Positions 33,326-42,861 of a stretch of DNA of 64,000 bases are shown piece after piece. The notes beneath the pieces are model-generated. The model made no database searches. It was given only the letters and a program-made list of their open reading frames with translations, and was not told the DNA's origin. Position numbers and translations under genes: made by a program. How positions within the stretch are numbered: position 1 is the stretch's first letter; every line of letters starts with the position of its first letter. This stretch comes from Xaviernesmea oryzae (GTDB taxonomy: Bacteria; Pseudomonadota; Alphaproteobacteria; Rhizobiales; Rhizobiaceae): contig NZ_FXAF01000005.1 in assembly GCF_900177415.1 (NCBI RefSeq), positions 1 to 64,000 on the forward strand, in the 5' to 3' direction.

Positions 33326-35794
33326 ATGGTCGCCCTCAAATCCTTCCGTCATTCCGGACCGTCCTTTGCCGATCTGGTGCCCTATGCCGGGCTGGTCGAC
33401 AACGGCGTGATCCTGCTCAAGGACGGCTCGCTGATGGCCGGCTGGTATTTCGCCGGGCCGGACAGCGAGAGCTCGACCGACGCCGAGCGCAACGAGGTGT
33501 CGCGGCAGATCAACGCGATCCTGTCTCGGCTCGGCTCCGGATGGATGATCCAGGTCGAGGCCGTCCGGGTTCCGACAGGCGATTATCCGGCCGAGGAAGA
33601 TTGCCACTTCCCCGATCCGGTCACACGGGCAATCGACGCCGAACGGCGTGCGCATTTCCAGAAGGAGAGGGGCCATTTCGAGAGCCGGCACGCACTGATC
33701 CTGACCTGGCGGCCACCGGAGCCGCGGCGCTCGGGGCTGACCCGCTATGTCTATTCAGACGCGGCCAGCCGTTCCGCAACTTACGCCGACAAGGCGCTCG
33801 AAAGCTTCCTGACCTCGATCCGCGAGGTCGAGCAATATCTCGCGAACGTTGTGTCAATCCGCCGGATGATGACGCGGGAGACGTCGGAGCGTGGTGGCTT
33901 TCGGGTTGCCCGTTATGACGAACTGTTCCAGTTCATCCGCTTCTGCATCACCGGCGAGAACCATCCGGTGCGCTTGCCCGAGATCCCCATGTATCTCGAC
34001 TGGCTGGCGACGGCCGAGCTGCAACATGGGCTGACACCGCTGGTCGAGAACCGTTTTCTCGGCATCGTGGCGATCGACGGCCTGCCGGCCGAGAGCTGGC
34101 CAGGGATCCTGAACACGCTGGACCTGATGCCGCTCACCTATCGCTGGTCATCGCGTTTCGTCTTTCTTGATGCCGAAGAGGCGCGGGCGAAACTCGAGCG
34201 CACCCGCAAGAAGTGGCAGCAGAAAGTAAGGCCCTTCTTCGATCAGCTGTTCCAGACCCAATCCCGTTCGGTCGACCAGGACGCCATGATGATGGTGGCC
34301 GAAACCGAGGACGCGATTGCCGAAGCCTCCTCACAACTCGTCGCCTATGGATACTATACGCCCGTCGTCGTCATCTTCGACGATGATCAGACCCGGTTGC
34401 AGGAAAAATGCGAAGCGGTCCGCCGGTTGATCCAGGCGGAAGGTTTTGGCGCACGGATCGAGACGCTGAATGCGACCGACGCCTTTCTCGGCAGTCTGCC
34501 CGGTGTTTCCTATGCCAATATTCGCGAACCGCTGATCAACACCCGCAATCTCGCCGATCTCATTTCGCTGAACTCGGTCTGGTCGGGAAGCCCGACGGCA
34601 CCATGCCCGTTCTATCCGCCAGGCTCGCCTCCCTTGATGCAGGTGGCATCCGGTTCGACGCCGTTTCGGCTGAACCTGCATGTTGACGATGTCGGCCACA
34701 CGTTGATCTTCGGGCCGACCGGTTCGGGCAAATCGACCCTACTGGCACTGATCGCCGCGCAGTTCCGGCGCTACGCCGGCGCACAGGTCTTCGCCTTCGA
34801 CAAGGGTGGCTCGATGCTGCCGCTGACGCTCGGGCTCAATGGCGATCACTACCAAATCGGCGGCGATATCGGTCCTTCGGCAGAAGGCGAAGTGAAGGCG
34901 CTGGCTTTCTGCCCGCTTGCCGAACTTTCGACCGATGGCGACCGCGCCTGGGCGTCGGAGTGGATCGAAACGCTGGTCGCGCTGCAGGGTGTGACGATCA
35001 CACCGGACTATCGTAACGCCATCTCCCGGCAGATCGGGCTGATGGCGGAATCGCGCGGCCGCTCCCTCTCGGACTTCGTGTCCGGTGTTCAGATGCGCGA
35101 GATCAAGGACGCGCTGCACCAATATACGGTCGACGGTCCTATGGGCCAGCTTCTCGATGCCGAGGAGGACGGCCTCGCACTCGGCGCCTTCCAGTGCTTC
35201 GAGATCGAGGAACTGATGAACATGGGCGAACGCAATCTCGTGCCGGTTCTCACCTACCTGTTCCGCCGCATCGAGAAACGGCTGACCGGCGCCCCCAGCC
35301 TGATCATCCTCGACGAGGCCTGGCTGATGCTTGGCCATCCCGTCTTCCACGACAAGATCCGCGAGTGGCTGAAGGTGTTGCGCAAGGCCAATTGCGCCGT
35401 GGTGCTTGCAACCCAGTCGATCTCGGATGCGGAACGCTCCGGCATCATCGACGTGCTGAAGGAATCCTGCCCGACGAAGATCTGCCTGCCGAACGGCGCG
35501 GCGCGGGAGCCCGGCACCAGAGAGTTCTATGAGCGCATCGGTTTCAACGAGCGGCAGATCGAGATCGTCGCGACGGCGCTTCCGAAGCGCGAATACTACG
35601 TTGTCTCGCCCGAAGGCCGCAGGCTCTTCGACATGGCGCTCGGTCCCGTCGCGCTCTCCTTTGTCGGGGCGTCCGGCAAGGAAGATCTGAAGCGCATTCG
35701 CGCCCTGCATTCCGAACACGGGGCCGCATGGCCCCTCCACTGGCTCCAGCAAAGGGGGATCGCTCATGCCGATACACTCTTCCCGGCCGAATAG
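33326..35794 (+). CDS. trbE: Conjugal transfer ATPase TrbE (VirB4 family)
   Basis: TrbE is the large VirB4-type ATPase that powers pilus assembly and the transfer channel. The 822-residue product has Walker A GPTGSGKS at about 463-470, VFAFDKGGSMLPLTLGLNGD after it and the Walker B region LIILDEAWLMLGHP near 655-670. The N-terminal half begins with the CagE/TrbE/VirB domain (HSGPSFADLVPYAGLVDNG). Length agrees with Ti-plasmid TrbE. The end overlaps the trbJ start by 29 bases. No defect was seen. Confidence 0.96.
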   Translation: MVALKSFRHSGPSFADLVPYAGLVDNGVILLKDGSLMAGWYFAGPDSESSTDAERNEVSRQINAILSRLGSGWMIQVEAVRVPTGDYPAEEDCHFPDPVTRAIDAERRAHFQKERGHFESRHALILTWRPPEPRRSGLTRYVYSDAASRSATYADKALESFLTSIREVEQYLANVVSIRRMMTRETSERGGFRVARYDELFQFIRFCITGENHPVRLPEIPMYLDWLATAELQHGLTPLVENRFLGIVAIDGLPAESWPGILNTLDLMPLTYRWSSRFVFLDAEEARAKLERTRKKWQQKVRPFFDQLFQTQSRSVDQDAMMMVAETEDAIAEASSQLVAYGYYTPVVVIFDDDQTRLQEKCEAVRRLIQAEGFGARIETLNATDAFLGSLPGVSYANIREPLINTRNLADLISLNSVWSGSPTAPCPFYPPGSPPLMQVASGSTPFRLNLHVDDVGHTLIFGPTGSGKSTLLALIAAQFRRYAGAQVFAFDKGGSMLPLTLGLNGDHYQIGGDIGPSAEGEVKALAFCPLAELSTDGDRAWASEWIETLVALQGVTITPDYRNAISRQIGLMAESRGRSLSDFVSGVQMREIKDALHQYTVDGPMGQLLDAEEDGLALGAFQCFEIEELMNMGERNLVPVLTYLFRRIEKRLTGAPSLIILDEAWLMLGHPVFHDKIREWLKVLRKANCAVVLATQSISDAERSGIIDVLKESCPTKICLPNGAAREPGTREFYERIGFNERQIEIVATALPKREYYVVSPEGRRLFDMALGPVALSFVGASGKEDLKRIRALHSEHGAAWPLHWLQQRGIAHADTLFPAE

Positions 35795-36575
35795 GATGGT
35801 GCGCGCCGCAGTCGCCACGACGGTCATACTCTCTTCCACTCTATCAGTTCCTGCCTATGCCGGCGGCGTCACCGGGCAGGCCACGGAATGGACGCAGCTC
35901 GCCAACAATGCCGAGCTCGTCTCGCTGGTCGGCAAATCGGCTGAGCAGGTGAACAACCAGATCACTCAGATCTCCCAGCTTGCCGAGCAGATCCAGAACC
36001 AGCTCAACATCTACAACAATCTCCTGCAGAACACGGCGCAGCTCCCGAACCACATCTGGGGGCAGGTCGAAAGCGACCTGAAGAGCCTGCAGAACATCGT
36101 CGCACAGGGGCAAGGCGTCGCCTTCTCGATGGGCAATATCGACGACGTGCTGAAGCAGCGCTTCCAGAGTTTTTCCGAGATGAAGAGCAATCTGCCGGAC
36201 GGGGCAAGCTTTTCCACGACCTATCAGAACTGGTCGGACACCAACCGCGACACGATCGCCGGAACACTGAAGGCGGCGAACCTGACGGCCGACCAGTTCT
36301 CGAGCGAGGAGAGCACCATGTCGTCGCTGCGCTCGATGTCGGAATCGGCTGACGGGCAAATGAAGGCGCTTCAGGTCGGGCATCAGATAGCGGCGCAGCA
36401 GGTTGCGCAGATGCAGAAGCTGCGGGGTCTCGTCTCCCAGCAGATGACCATGATGGGCACGTGGTTCCAGTCCGAACAGGCGCAAAAGGATCTTGCCCAG
36501 GCGCGACGCGAACAGTTCTTCAGCGCAACCGAGCGTGACATTCGCGGCGGTCAGACGATGGAGCCCCGCTGGTGA
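35766..36575 (+). CDS. trbJ: Conjugal transfer protein TrbJ (VirB5-like)
   Basis: TrbJ is an exported VirB5-type minor pilus component. The 269-residue product has a signal peptide-like start (MVRAAVATTVILSSTLSVPA cut after AYA). The rest is a coiled-coil-rich body with LVGKSAEQVNNQITQISQL and a glutamine-rich region. It overlaps the end of trbE by 29 bases and is joined directly to trbK, whose GTG overlaps its last codons. The function is inferred from position and the helical, glutamine-rich composition of VirB5 proteins. Confidence 0.92.
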   Translation: MPIHSSRPNRMVRAAVATTVILSSTLSVPAYAGGVTGQATEWTQLANNAELVSLVGKSAEQVNNQITQISQLAEQIQNQLNIYNNLLQNTAQLPNHIWGQVESDLKSLQNIVAQGQGVAFSMGNIDDVLKQRFQSFSEMKSNLPDGASFSTTYQNWSDTNRDTIAGTLKAANLTADQFSSEESTMSSLRSMSESADGQMKALQVGHQIAAQQVAQMQKLRGLVSQQMTMMGTWFQSEQAQKDLAQARREQFFSATERDIRGGQTMEPRW

Positions 36576-36802
36576 GCCCGCGTCTGATTATCGTCCTCAT
36601 ACTGGCGGGGATCGTCGCACTCAGTGCCGGCGCCGTCACCTGGATCCTGGTCCAGCCGCGTCCGGCGCCTCTGTCCGGATCGGGTGCGACCGCTACGCAA
36701 CCTGCCTCCGAAACCAAGCGCCGAGAACACCGGGAAAAGTTCTTCAGCGGCGATCCGGATCGCGACATCCGTGGCGGGCAGGAGATGAAAACGCGATGGT
36801 AG
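36572..36802 (+). CDS. trbK: Entry-exclusion protein TrbK
   Basis: TrbK blocks uptake of the same plasmid into a cell that already carries it. The 76-residue product has one N-terminal hydrophobic segment (LIIVLILAGIVALSAGAVTW) and a polar, charged tail that ends RDIRGGQEMKTRW. It starts at a GTG overlapping the trbJ stop. The trbL ATG overlaps its own end by seven bases. No lipobox cysteine is present, unlike the RP4 lipoprotein version. The name rests mainly on position between trbJ and trbL. Confidence 0.85.
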   Translation: MSPRLIIVLILAGIVALSAGAVTWILVQPRPAPLSGSGATATQPASETKRREHREKFFSGDPDRDIRGGQEMKTRW

Positions 36803-37992
36803 TCGTCCTTCCCTCCCGGAAGCTGGAGCTCGCGTTCATTTCGATCGGCCTCGTCCTGTTGGCGAGCGCGCCGGCACTTGCCCAGCAGGGCTCGGTCCTG
36901 ACGACGCTGGAAAACTCCGTCGCCACGGCCGCGAAGGGCTGGGAAACGACGGTGATGAACGCGGCGCGTTCGCTGTTCTGGATCCTTGCCGGCATCGAGG
37001 TCGGGATCGCCGCGGTGTGGCTGGCGATCAACGCCGCCTCGCTCGACAGCTGGTTCGCCGAGCTCGTCCGGCGGATCATGTTCATCGGCCTCTTCGCCTT
37101 CATCCTCGACCAGGGGCCGTCCTTCGCGAAAGCCATTGTCGACAGCCTCTACCAGATCGGCGCCGGCGGCGGCTCGGCCTCACCGGCAAACATCTTCGAC
37201 GCGGGCATCCGGGTCGCGACCAAGATGTCCGAACAGGCGAAGTTTGGTCTGTGGGAAGACAATGCGCTGGCAATCGCCGCGGTCTTCGCCATGGTCGTGG
37301 TTGTCGTCTCCTTCTCATTGGTTGCCGCGATATTCGTCGCCGTCATGGTCGAGATGTATGTCGGCCTGCTCGCCGGCATGATCATGCTCGGTCTCGGCGG
37401 CTCGTCCTTCACCAAGGATTTCGCGGTCAAATATCTGGTCTACGCCTTCTCGGTTGGCATGAAGCTGATGGCTCTGGTGATGATCGCCACCATCGGCTCG
37501 GACATCCTGTTGGGCTTGGCCGAGGCGCCGACGGCGACCTCCGAGCAGTTCATCACCACCCTTGCCATCGCCGGCATCTCGGTCGTGGTCTTCGTGATCG
37601 CCATGTATGTGCCGCCGATCCTGCAGGGCGTGGTCCAGGGCGCCTCGATCGCCGGCGGTATGGAAGCGATCCGTCACGGGGGCCAGGCCGCAACTTTCGC
37701 GGCCGGCGGCGCTTTCCTTGGAGCGAGCGCCGCAACGAAAGGGGCGCAGACGGCAAGCTCTGCAAGGGCAGGGGGCTCTTCGATGGCGGGAGCGGCACTT
37801 CGCGGCATGGCGTCGGGGATCGGCAGTGCCGGGTGGGCAGCCGGATCGGCAGCCAAGGAGAAGGCGATCGCCTCCCCCGGCGCCTATGCAGGATCGCTGC
37901 TCGGGCTTGCCAACGCCAAGCTCGACCAGACGCGGCAGTCGGGCCGCCCCACGCCGCCGCCTCCACCTCCGCCCATCAACGACACCAAGTAG
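36796..37992 (+). CDS. trbL: Conjugal transfer protein TrbL (VirB6-like)
   Basis: TrbL is the polytopic VirB6-type inner-membrane core of the transfer channel. From the ATG at 36796 the product has 398 residues. A signal-like start (LELAFISIGLVLLASAPALA) is followed by several membrane segments, among them LFWILAGIEVGIAAVWLAIN, AIAAVFAMVVVVVSFSLV and ISVVVFVIAMYVPPIL. The C-terminal 110 residues are alanine/glycine-rich and end in a proline run before INDTK. Overlap with the end of trbK suggests coupling. The C-tail is a variable part of the family. Confidence 0.94.
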   Translation: MVVVLPSRKLELAFISIGLVLLASAPALAQQGSVLTTLENSVATAAKGWETTVMNAARSLFWILAGIEVGIAAVWLAINAASLDSWFAELVRRIMFIGLFAFILDQGPSFAKAIVDSLYQIGAGGGSASPANIFDAGIRVATKMSEQAKFGLWEDNALAIAAVFAMVVVVVSFSLVAAIFVAVMVEMYVGLLAGMIMLGLGGSSFTKDFAVKYLVYAFSVGMKLMALVMIATIGSDILLGLAEAPTATSEQFITTLAIAGISVVVFVIAMYVPPILQGVVQGASIAGGMEAIRHGGQAATFAAGGAFLGASAATKGAQTASSARAGGSSMAGAALRGMASGIGSAGWAAGSAAKEKAIASPGAYAGSLLGLANAKLDQTRQSGRPTPPPPPPPINDTK

Positions 37993-38006
37993 AAGGCTGA
38001 CAACGC

Positions 38007-38684
38007 ATGGCCGGACGCAACCCGCCAGATAATCCGCATGTCTCCAACCCCTATCTCGCGGCTCGCAACGAGTGGAACGAGCGCTATGGCTCCTATGTGA
38101 AGGCGGCCGCGGCGTGGCGGATCGTCGGCGTCACCGGTATGGTCATGGCGGTGATCGGCTTCGGCTACGCGCTTTATCAAAGCACGCAGGTGAAGCTCGT
38201 TCCCTATATCGTCGAGGTCGACAAGCTCGGCACGGCCTCCAATGCCGGCTTCCCGCAGCAGATCGAATATGCCGACCCGCGTGTGGTGCGCGCCACGCTC
38301 GGCAGCTTCGTCTCGAATTTCCGGTCCGTGACGCCGGATGCGGTCGTGCAGAAGCAATATATCGACCGGACCTACGGCCTGCTCAGGACCTCGGATCCTG
38401 CGACCGAGAAGGTCAACGCATGGTTCCGTTCCAATTCGCCCTTCGAGAAGGCGAAGACCGCCACGGTTGCGGTCGAGGTCAACAACATCGTCGCGCTGTC
38501 GAACCAGTCCTATCAGGTCGACTGGACCGAGTTCGAGCGCGATCGCCGCGGGAAGGAGACGGCCGTGCGCCGTTTCCGCGGCATCGCCACCGTAACCCTC
38601 ACGCCGCCGCAGGATGAGGGCGTCATCCGCCTCAACCCCATCGGTCTCTATCTCCGCGATTTCGACTGGACAGCGCAGCTTTGA
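38007..38684 (+). CDS. trbF: Conjugal transfer protein TrbF (VirB8-like)
   Basis: TrbF is the VirB8-type assembly factor with one inner-membrane helix and a periplasmic domain. The 225-residue product has a short cytosolic start ([20 protein letters not shown]), the membrane segment [20 protein letters not shown] and a soluble domain that includes [14 protein letters not shown] and [14 protein letters not shown] end strands ([12 protein letters not shown]). The ATG at 38007 follows the trbL stop by 14 bases. The end is followed at once by trbG, whose TTG start would overlap the stop. Confidence 0.95.
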   Translation: MAGRNPPDNPHVSNPYLAARNEWNERYGSYVKAAAAWRIVGVTGMVMAVIGFGYALYQSTQVKLVPYIVEVDKLGTASNAGFPQQIEYADPRVVRATLGSFVSNFRSVTPDAVVQKQYIDRTYGLLRTSDPATEKVNAWFRSNSPFEKAKTATVAVEVNNIVALSNQSYQVDWTEFERDRRGKETAVRRFRGIATVTLTPPQDEGVIRLNPIGLYLRDFDWTAQL

Positions 38685-38701
38685 AAGGCATTGCCCCGAA
38701 C

Positions 38702-39556
38702 ATGAATATCCGACTTGAGAACTATTCGGCCTTGCTGACTGCCGGTGCCGTCATATCTGCGGCGCTGGCGTTCTCCGCCCTTGCACCTCTCCATGCTTCT
38801 GCAGCCGATGGCGTGACCGCCAACGAGGCGAAGGGCATGGGGATCTCCACCCAGTGGCGCGGATCGCGCGGGTTGGTGACCAAGGGAGCGGACGGGAAGG
38901 TGATCTTTCTCTATGGCGAGGTTCAGCCCTCCGTTGTCTGCTCGCCGCTTCAGGTCTGCGACATCGAGCTTCAGGGCGGCGAGGTGGTTCGCGACGTGCT
39001 CGTCGGCGACACGGTGCGCTGGAAGGTCGAACCGGCCACATCGGGGGCGGCGGGCGGCCAGGCGATCCACCTGATCGTTAAGCCGTCGGAGCCCGGTCTC
39101 GTCACCTCGATGGTGGTGACGACCTCGCGGCGGACTTATCATATCCAGCTCAAGTCGCATTCCAGCCAATATATGGCCCGCGTCGGATTCGAGTATCCGG
39201 AGGACGTCTCGGCGAAGCTCGCGGATATCAATGCAAGGCTCGAGGCGAGCACGATCCCAGGCGCTGGTGTTCCGGCCGAGCAGTTGAACTTCTCCTATTC
39301 GGTCTCGGGCAGAGCCGGCTGGCGGCCGACGCGGGTCTATTCAGACGGCCTGAAAACCTACATCCAGTTCCCGCGCTCGATCTCCGGCCAGGATGCACCG
39401 GTGCTCTTTGTCACGTCAGGCGGCCAGAACCGCATCGTCAACTACCGGATGAAGGGCGACATGATGGTGGTCGATTATCATGTCGATCGCGCGGTGCTGG
39501 TCTCGGGCGTCGGCTGGAAACAGGAAAAGGTGACGATCAGAAGAGGAGGGCGGTGA
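38702..39556 (+). CDS. trbG: Conjugal transfer protein TrbG (VirB9-like)
   Basis: TrbG is the VirB9-type outer-membrane-complex subunit. From the ATG at 38702 the product has 284 residues with a signal peptide ([20 protein letters not shown] to HASA). The mature part contains [19 protein letters not shown] and the C-terminal domain ending [14 protein letters not shown] and [18 protein letters not shown] at 38681, in frame and overlapping the trbF stop, is an alternative start. The gene ends in a TGATG overlap with trbH. Confidence 0.94.
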   Translation: MNIRLENYSALLTAGAVISAALAFSALAPLHASAADGVTANEAKGMGISTQWRGSRGLVTKGADGKVIFLYGEVQPSVVCSPLQVCDIELQGGEVVRDVLVGDTVRWKVEPATSGAAGGQAIHLIVKPSEPGLVTSMVVTTSRRTYHIQLKSHSSQYMARVGFEYPEDVSAKLADINARLEASTIPGAGVPAEQLNFSYSVSGRAGWRPTRVYSDGLKTYIQFPRSISGQDAPVLFVTSGGQNRIVNYRMKGDMMVVDYHVDRAVLVSGVGWKQEKVTIRRGGR

Positions 39557-40029
39557 TGCGAAACTCTGCCGACAATCTCCTCTTGCGCCCCATCCGCGCT
39601 ATTGCCGCGGCCGGCACCTTCGCCATCCTCCTCTCCGGATGCCAGTCTATGGGGACTGACGGTCTGGTCGCCAGCAACGCGCCACCGGAAATCTCCGGCC
39701 CGGCGGCAAGCGCCATCGCCGGCGACATGGTCAGCCGCCTTGCCGAGCAGATCGGACCTGGCAAGGCGACCGTTGCCCTCAAACAAGACGCCTCGCCGTT
39801 CGGGCAGGCGTTGGAGGCGGCGTTGAAAGGCTGGGGGTATGCTGTCGTCACCGATCAGAAGACGGACAGCGGGACGAAGGTCATTCCGCTCGCCTATATC
39901 GTTCTGCCCTTCGATGACCAGGTGTTGGCGCGTCTTTCGACCGATAGCGTCGAACTCGGACGAGCTTATACCGTAACGCCGGGCGGGGCGACGCCAGCGA
40001 GCGCGCTCTCGCTGATGCGACGCGGCTGA
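39556..40029 (+). CDS. trbH: Conjugal transfer lipoprotein TrbH (VirB7-like)
   Basis: TrbH is a small outer-membrane lipoprotein of the conjugation system. The 157-residue product has a signal peptide with a lipobox ILLSGC, where the cysteine would be lipidated, and a soluble domain with [22 protein letters not shown] at 39553 one codon earlier could also be used. The start overlaps the trbG stop as TGATG. The gene precedes trbI by 12 bases. Confidence 0.92.
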   Translation: MRNSADNLLLRPIRAIAAAGTFAILLSGCQSMGTDGLVASNAPPEISGPAASAIAGDMVSRLAEQIGPGKATVALKQDASPFGQALEAALKGWGYAVVTDQKTDSGTKVIPLAYIVLPFDDQVLARLSTDSVELGRAYTVTPGGATPASALSLMRRG

Positions 40030-40041
40030 GGGGAGGCAACG

Positions 40042-41355
40042 ATGGTACAATCCTTGCAACTCGGTAGCGCTGCGAATGCCGAAGCGGAATCGGGCATCAA
40101 GCGGATCAACCGCCTGCCGATCATCGTGGTGATCGTGCTGGTCATCGCCTTCCTTGGCGTCATTTTCTATGGGCTCGCCTCGCGGGGTCTTTACTTCGGC
40201 AAGGACACCGGACCGGAAACAAGTTCGGGCAATCCGGCATCGACCTTCGCCGACCAGATCAAGCGCGGCGTGACGGACGGAATCATCGGCGAGCCGCAAC
40301 GGCAGACGGTGTTTCAGCCGACGCCTGTCGAGACAAAACAGGACGAAGAAAAGGTGACCAATCCCTTAACGCCGCAGCCGGGACAACGCCAGGAACAGCG
40401 CGGGCAGGAGTTGGAATCCGAAAATGTCTGGCGCGCACGGCTCGAGCGCGAACAAAGGGAGCAATACCTGCGCGAACGGCATCGACAGCGCATGGCCCGG
40501 TTGCAGGCGAATGACGCGGCCTATGACGCACCGCTCGCCATCGACCGCAGCAAGCTGGAGGCGAGGGCAGATGAGACCACCTCAACGGGGACGACGACGA
40601 ACACTGCGTCATCGACGACCGCTGGCGCCACCTCCGATCTTTATGCCGCCGCGTTGCGGGCTGGTCTCGGCGGGCAGAATGTCGATCCGAACGGACAGGC
40701 CTCCAAGGAAGACTTCTTCAACGCCGATCTCAAGGACCTCGGATACCTGCCCAACCGCGTCGTGCCGCAGCAATCGCCTTATGAGTTGAAGCGCGGTTCG
40801 GTCATTCCGGCGACGCTGATATCAGGCATCAATTCGGACCTGCCCGGTCGCATCACCGCCCAGGTCAGTCAGAACGTCTATGATAGTGTGACAGGGCATC
40901 GCCTGCTGATCCCGCAGGGAGCGAAGCTGTTCGGACGCTACGACAGCAAGGTGTCTTTCGGCCAGAGCCGTGTGCTTGTCGTCTGGACCGATATCATCTT
41001 CCCGAACGGCTCAACGCTGCAGATTGGCGGCATGGCGGGAACCGATGCGCAAGGCTATGGCGGTTTCCACGACAAGGTGAACAACCACTACTGGAGAACA
41101 TTCGGCTCGGCGGCGCTCATCGCGTTGATTGGAACAGGGATCGATGCGTCCTTACCGGAAAGTTCGACGCTTGCCACGCAGGAGACGGCATCCGATGCGG
41201 CAAGGCGGAATTTCGCGGAGAGCTTCAGAAGGGTTGCCGAGCAGGCGATCAACCGCAATCTAAACGTGCAGCCGACGCTGGAAATCCCGCCGGGCTACAA
41301 GTTCAACGTCCTCGTAGATCAGGACGTTATATTCCCAGGGATATACCGAACCTAG
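40042..41355 (+). CDS. trbI: Conjugal transfer protein TrbI (VirB10-like)
   Basis: TrbI is the VirB10-type protein that spans both membranes and links energy to the outer-membrane pore. The 437-residue product has one N-terminal membrane segment (PIIVVIVLVIAFLGVIFYGL), a proline- and charge-rich periplasmic linker, and the beta-barrel domain that starts near YELKRGSVIPATLISGINSD and ends in YKFNVLVDQDVIFPGIY. It is the last gene of the traI-trb operon. The next annotated gene is 400 bp away and on the opposite strand. Confidence 0.95.
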   Translation: MVQSLQLGSAANAEAESGIKRINRLPIIVVIVLVIAFLGVIFYGLASRGLYFGKDTGPETSSGNPASTFADQIKRGVTDGIIGEPQRQTVFQPTPVETKQDEEKVTNPLTPQPGQRQEQRGQELESENVWRARLEREQREQYLRERHRQRMARLQANDAAYDAPLAIDRSKLEARADETTSTGTTTNTASSTTAGATSDLYAAALRAGLGGQNVDPNGQASKEDFFNADLKDLGYLPNRVVPQQSPYELKRGSVIPATLISGINSDLPGRITAQVSQNVYDSVTGHRLLIPQGAKLFGRYDSKVSFGQSRVLVVWTDIIFPNGSTLQIGGMAGTDAQGYGGFHDKVNNHYWRTFGSAALIALIGTGIDASLPESSTLATQETASDAARRNFAESFRRVAEQAINRNLNVQPTLEIPPGYKFNVLVDQDVIFPGIYRT

Positions 41356-41762
41356 ACGGGCGGCAAGCAATGTGTGTTTCACCGCGGGAAGTGGCAGGTC
41401 ACCAAATCTCGGTCGGCGTTGCGCTGCATGCGTACTTCGGAAGAACGGGACAGTGGTTTCACGAATTCCGGGACACCATGGTGTGGTCGATTTCGCCTGC
41501 CTGGTTGAAGTCTTGAGCGATATAACCGTTCGGCGCGGCGTCTCAAGACGAGAGCGACACCGATCGGGTTCTGCGATGCTCCGGCAAACACAAGCGGATC
41601 ACATGTCTTTGGGCGAGACTCTTCGTCGGGTGCCACGGTTCCCGGGCCAAGCCGTCAGCGCGAGATCGATCATCCGCTTCAGCCGCGCATTGCAGGCGCC
41701 AGCGGCGAGCGCACCTCATCCAGCTGCGCTCGCCGCCGCTACGATCGCCGAAACCGGCCAAG
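41356..41762. other. 407-bp stretch after trbI without a recognisable gene
   Basis: Several overlapping open frames exist but none resembles a known protein. The composition is close to the neighbours. Fragments such as FHEFRDTMVWSISPAW suggest a decayed insertion sequence, but I could not fix its family. A terminator for the trb operon should be here but no clear hairpin was seen. Confidence 0.3.
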
Positions 41763-42347
41763 TCAGCTCAATCCTTCCTCGGCAAGAGCATGAATGACTG
41801 AGGGCATTGCATTCATGCGGTCCAGGCAATTTTGCAGATTTTCGGGCAGATCAACGCCGCTCCTCGGCGAGACCATCAGGACCCAGAAGAGATAACAGTC
41901 CGCAATCGTTATCTCATTACTGATCAGGAATGCCTTGTCGCCCATCTGATCGGCGAGAAAAGCGAAGGCTTTCCTGATCTTCTCCCGGGCGCGCTGCTTT
42001 TCCGGTTCGGGGAAATCCCTGAAGAACGGGGCGTAGGCACCGTGGATTTCGCAGGACATGAAGGCGAGCGCCTCGAATGTCCGCCATTTCAGCATGCGGT
42101 CTTCCGGCAGAAGCTTGCCGCTTCTTTCAGCGATATAGGTTAGGATGACCTGGTTCTCCGTCAGGATTGTTCCGTCGTCCATTTCAATGGCCGGAATGTA
42201 GCCCTTCGGGTTGAGCGCCAAAAAATCGCGGCCGTCCTCGGTCCTTTTCTCGCGATCGATGCTGACGAGTTGATAGGAAAGCCCCGCCTCGATGAGCGCG
42301 ATGTGATCGGCCAGGCTGCAGGCGCCGGGATAGTAAAACAGCTTCAC
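41763..42347 (-). CDS. Glutathione S-transferase family protein
   Basis: The 194-residue protein has the thioredoxin-fold N-domain of GSTs (LFYYPGACSLADHIALIE, then GYIPAIEMDDG and LTENQVILTYIAERSG) and a helical C-domain with SNEITIADCYLFWVL. It likely conjugates or isomerises electrophilic compounds with glutathione. I chose the GTG at 42347, since GAGGAG lies eight bases upstream. An in-frame ATG at 42419 would give an unsupported extension. The gene is divergent from the HxlR regulator, 123 bases from its ATG, so this regulator probably controls it. Confidence 0.92.
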   Translation of the reverse strand: MKLFYYPGACSLADHIALIEAGLSYQLVSIDREKRTEDGRDFLALNPKGYIPAIEMDDGTILTENQVILTYIAERSGKLLPEDRMLKWRTFEALAFMSCEIHGAYAPFFRDFPEPEKQRAREKIRKAFAFLADQMGDKAFLISNEITIADCYLFWVLMVSPRSGVDLPENLQNCLDRMNAMPSVIHALAEEGLS

Positions 42348-42470
42348 GTGTGGTCTCCTCGTTTGAACCCGACCAGAGGCAACGCCTGGAGCTAGGTCTA
42401 GATTGTTGACCACAGCCATCTATGGGACTTAAAAAGAGCCGTCAAAAGCATAAATTCCGGAGCAAGTCAG

Positions 42471-42839
42471 ATGGATATGACCGTCAAGCCCGCCGGCGCC
42501 GACTGTCGTGCCGTGAGCGAGATCCTCAGCCGCATCGGCGACAAGTGGACGATCCAGGTGGTCGTCGCGCTTCGCTCAGGCCCACACCGCTTCAACGAAA
42601 TCAAGCGGCGCGTCGGCGGCATTTCGCAGCAGATGCTGACCAGGACGCTCAAGACGCTCGAACGCGACGGCATGATCGAACGCAGCGTGCGCGACACAAC
42701 GCCGCCGCAGGTCGAGTACGCCCTGACGCGGCTCGGACATTCCTTGTCCGAAGCGGCAAGGCATCTCGCCGATTGGGCGGCGGCCCACCGCGAAGCCATT
42801 GCGGGCAATCGTATCCGTCACGACAATCGCCAGCTTTGA
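42471..42839 (+). CDS. HxlR family transcriptional regulator
   Basis: The 122-residue protein has the HxlR winged helix: ILSRIGDKWTIQVVVAL, then RFNEIKRRVGGISQQMLTRTL, ending with YALTRLGHSLSEAARHLADW. The cysteine in ADCRAVSEIL matches the position of the conserved N-terminal cysteine of this family, which can sense oxidants or aldehydes. It is divergent from the GST gene and likely represses it under non-stress conditions. The ATG at 42471 has a purine-rich GGAG stretch upstream. Confidence 0.92.
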   Translation: MDMTVKPAGADCRAVSEILSRIGDKWTIQVVVALRSGPHRFNEIKRRVGGISQQMLTRTLKTLERDGMIERSVRDTTPPQVEYALTRLGHSLSEAARHLADWAAAHREAIAGNRIRHDNRQL

Positions 42840-42861
42840 GGCATTCCCGTCGCAACAGGGC

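Noticed and set aside
34739..35839. 366-codon open frame on the - strand
   Set aside because: It is antisense to trbE.
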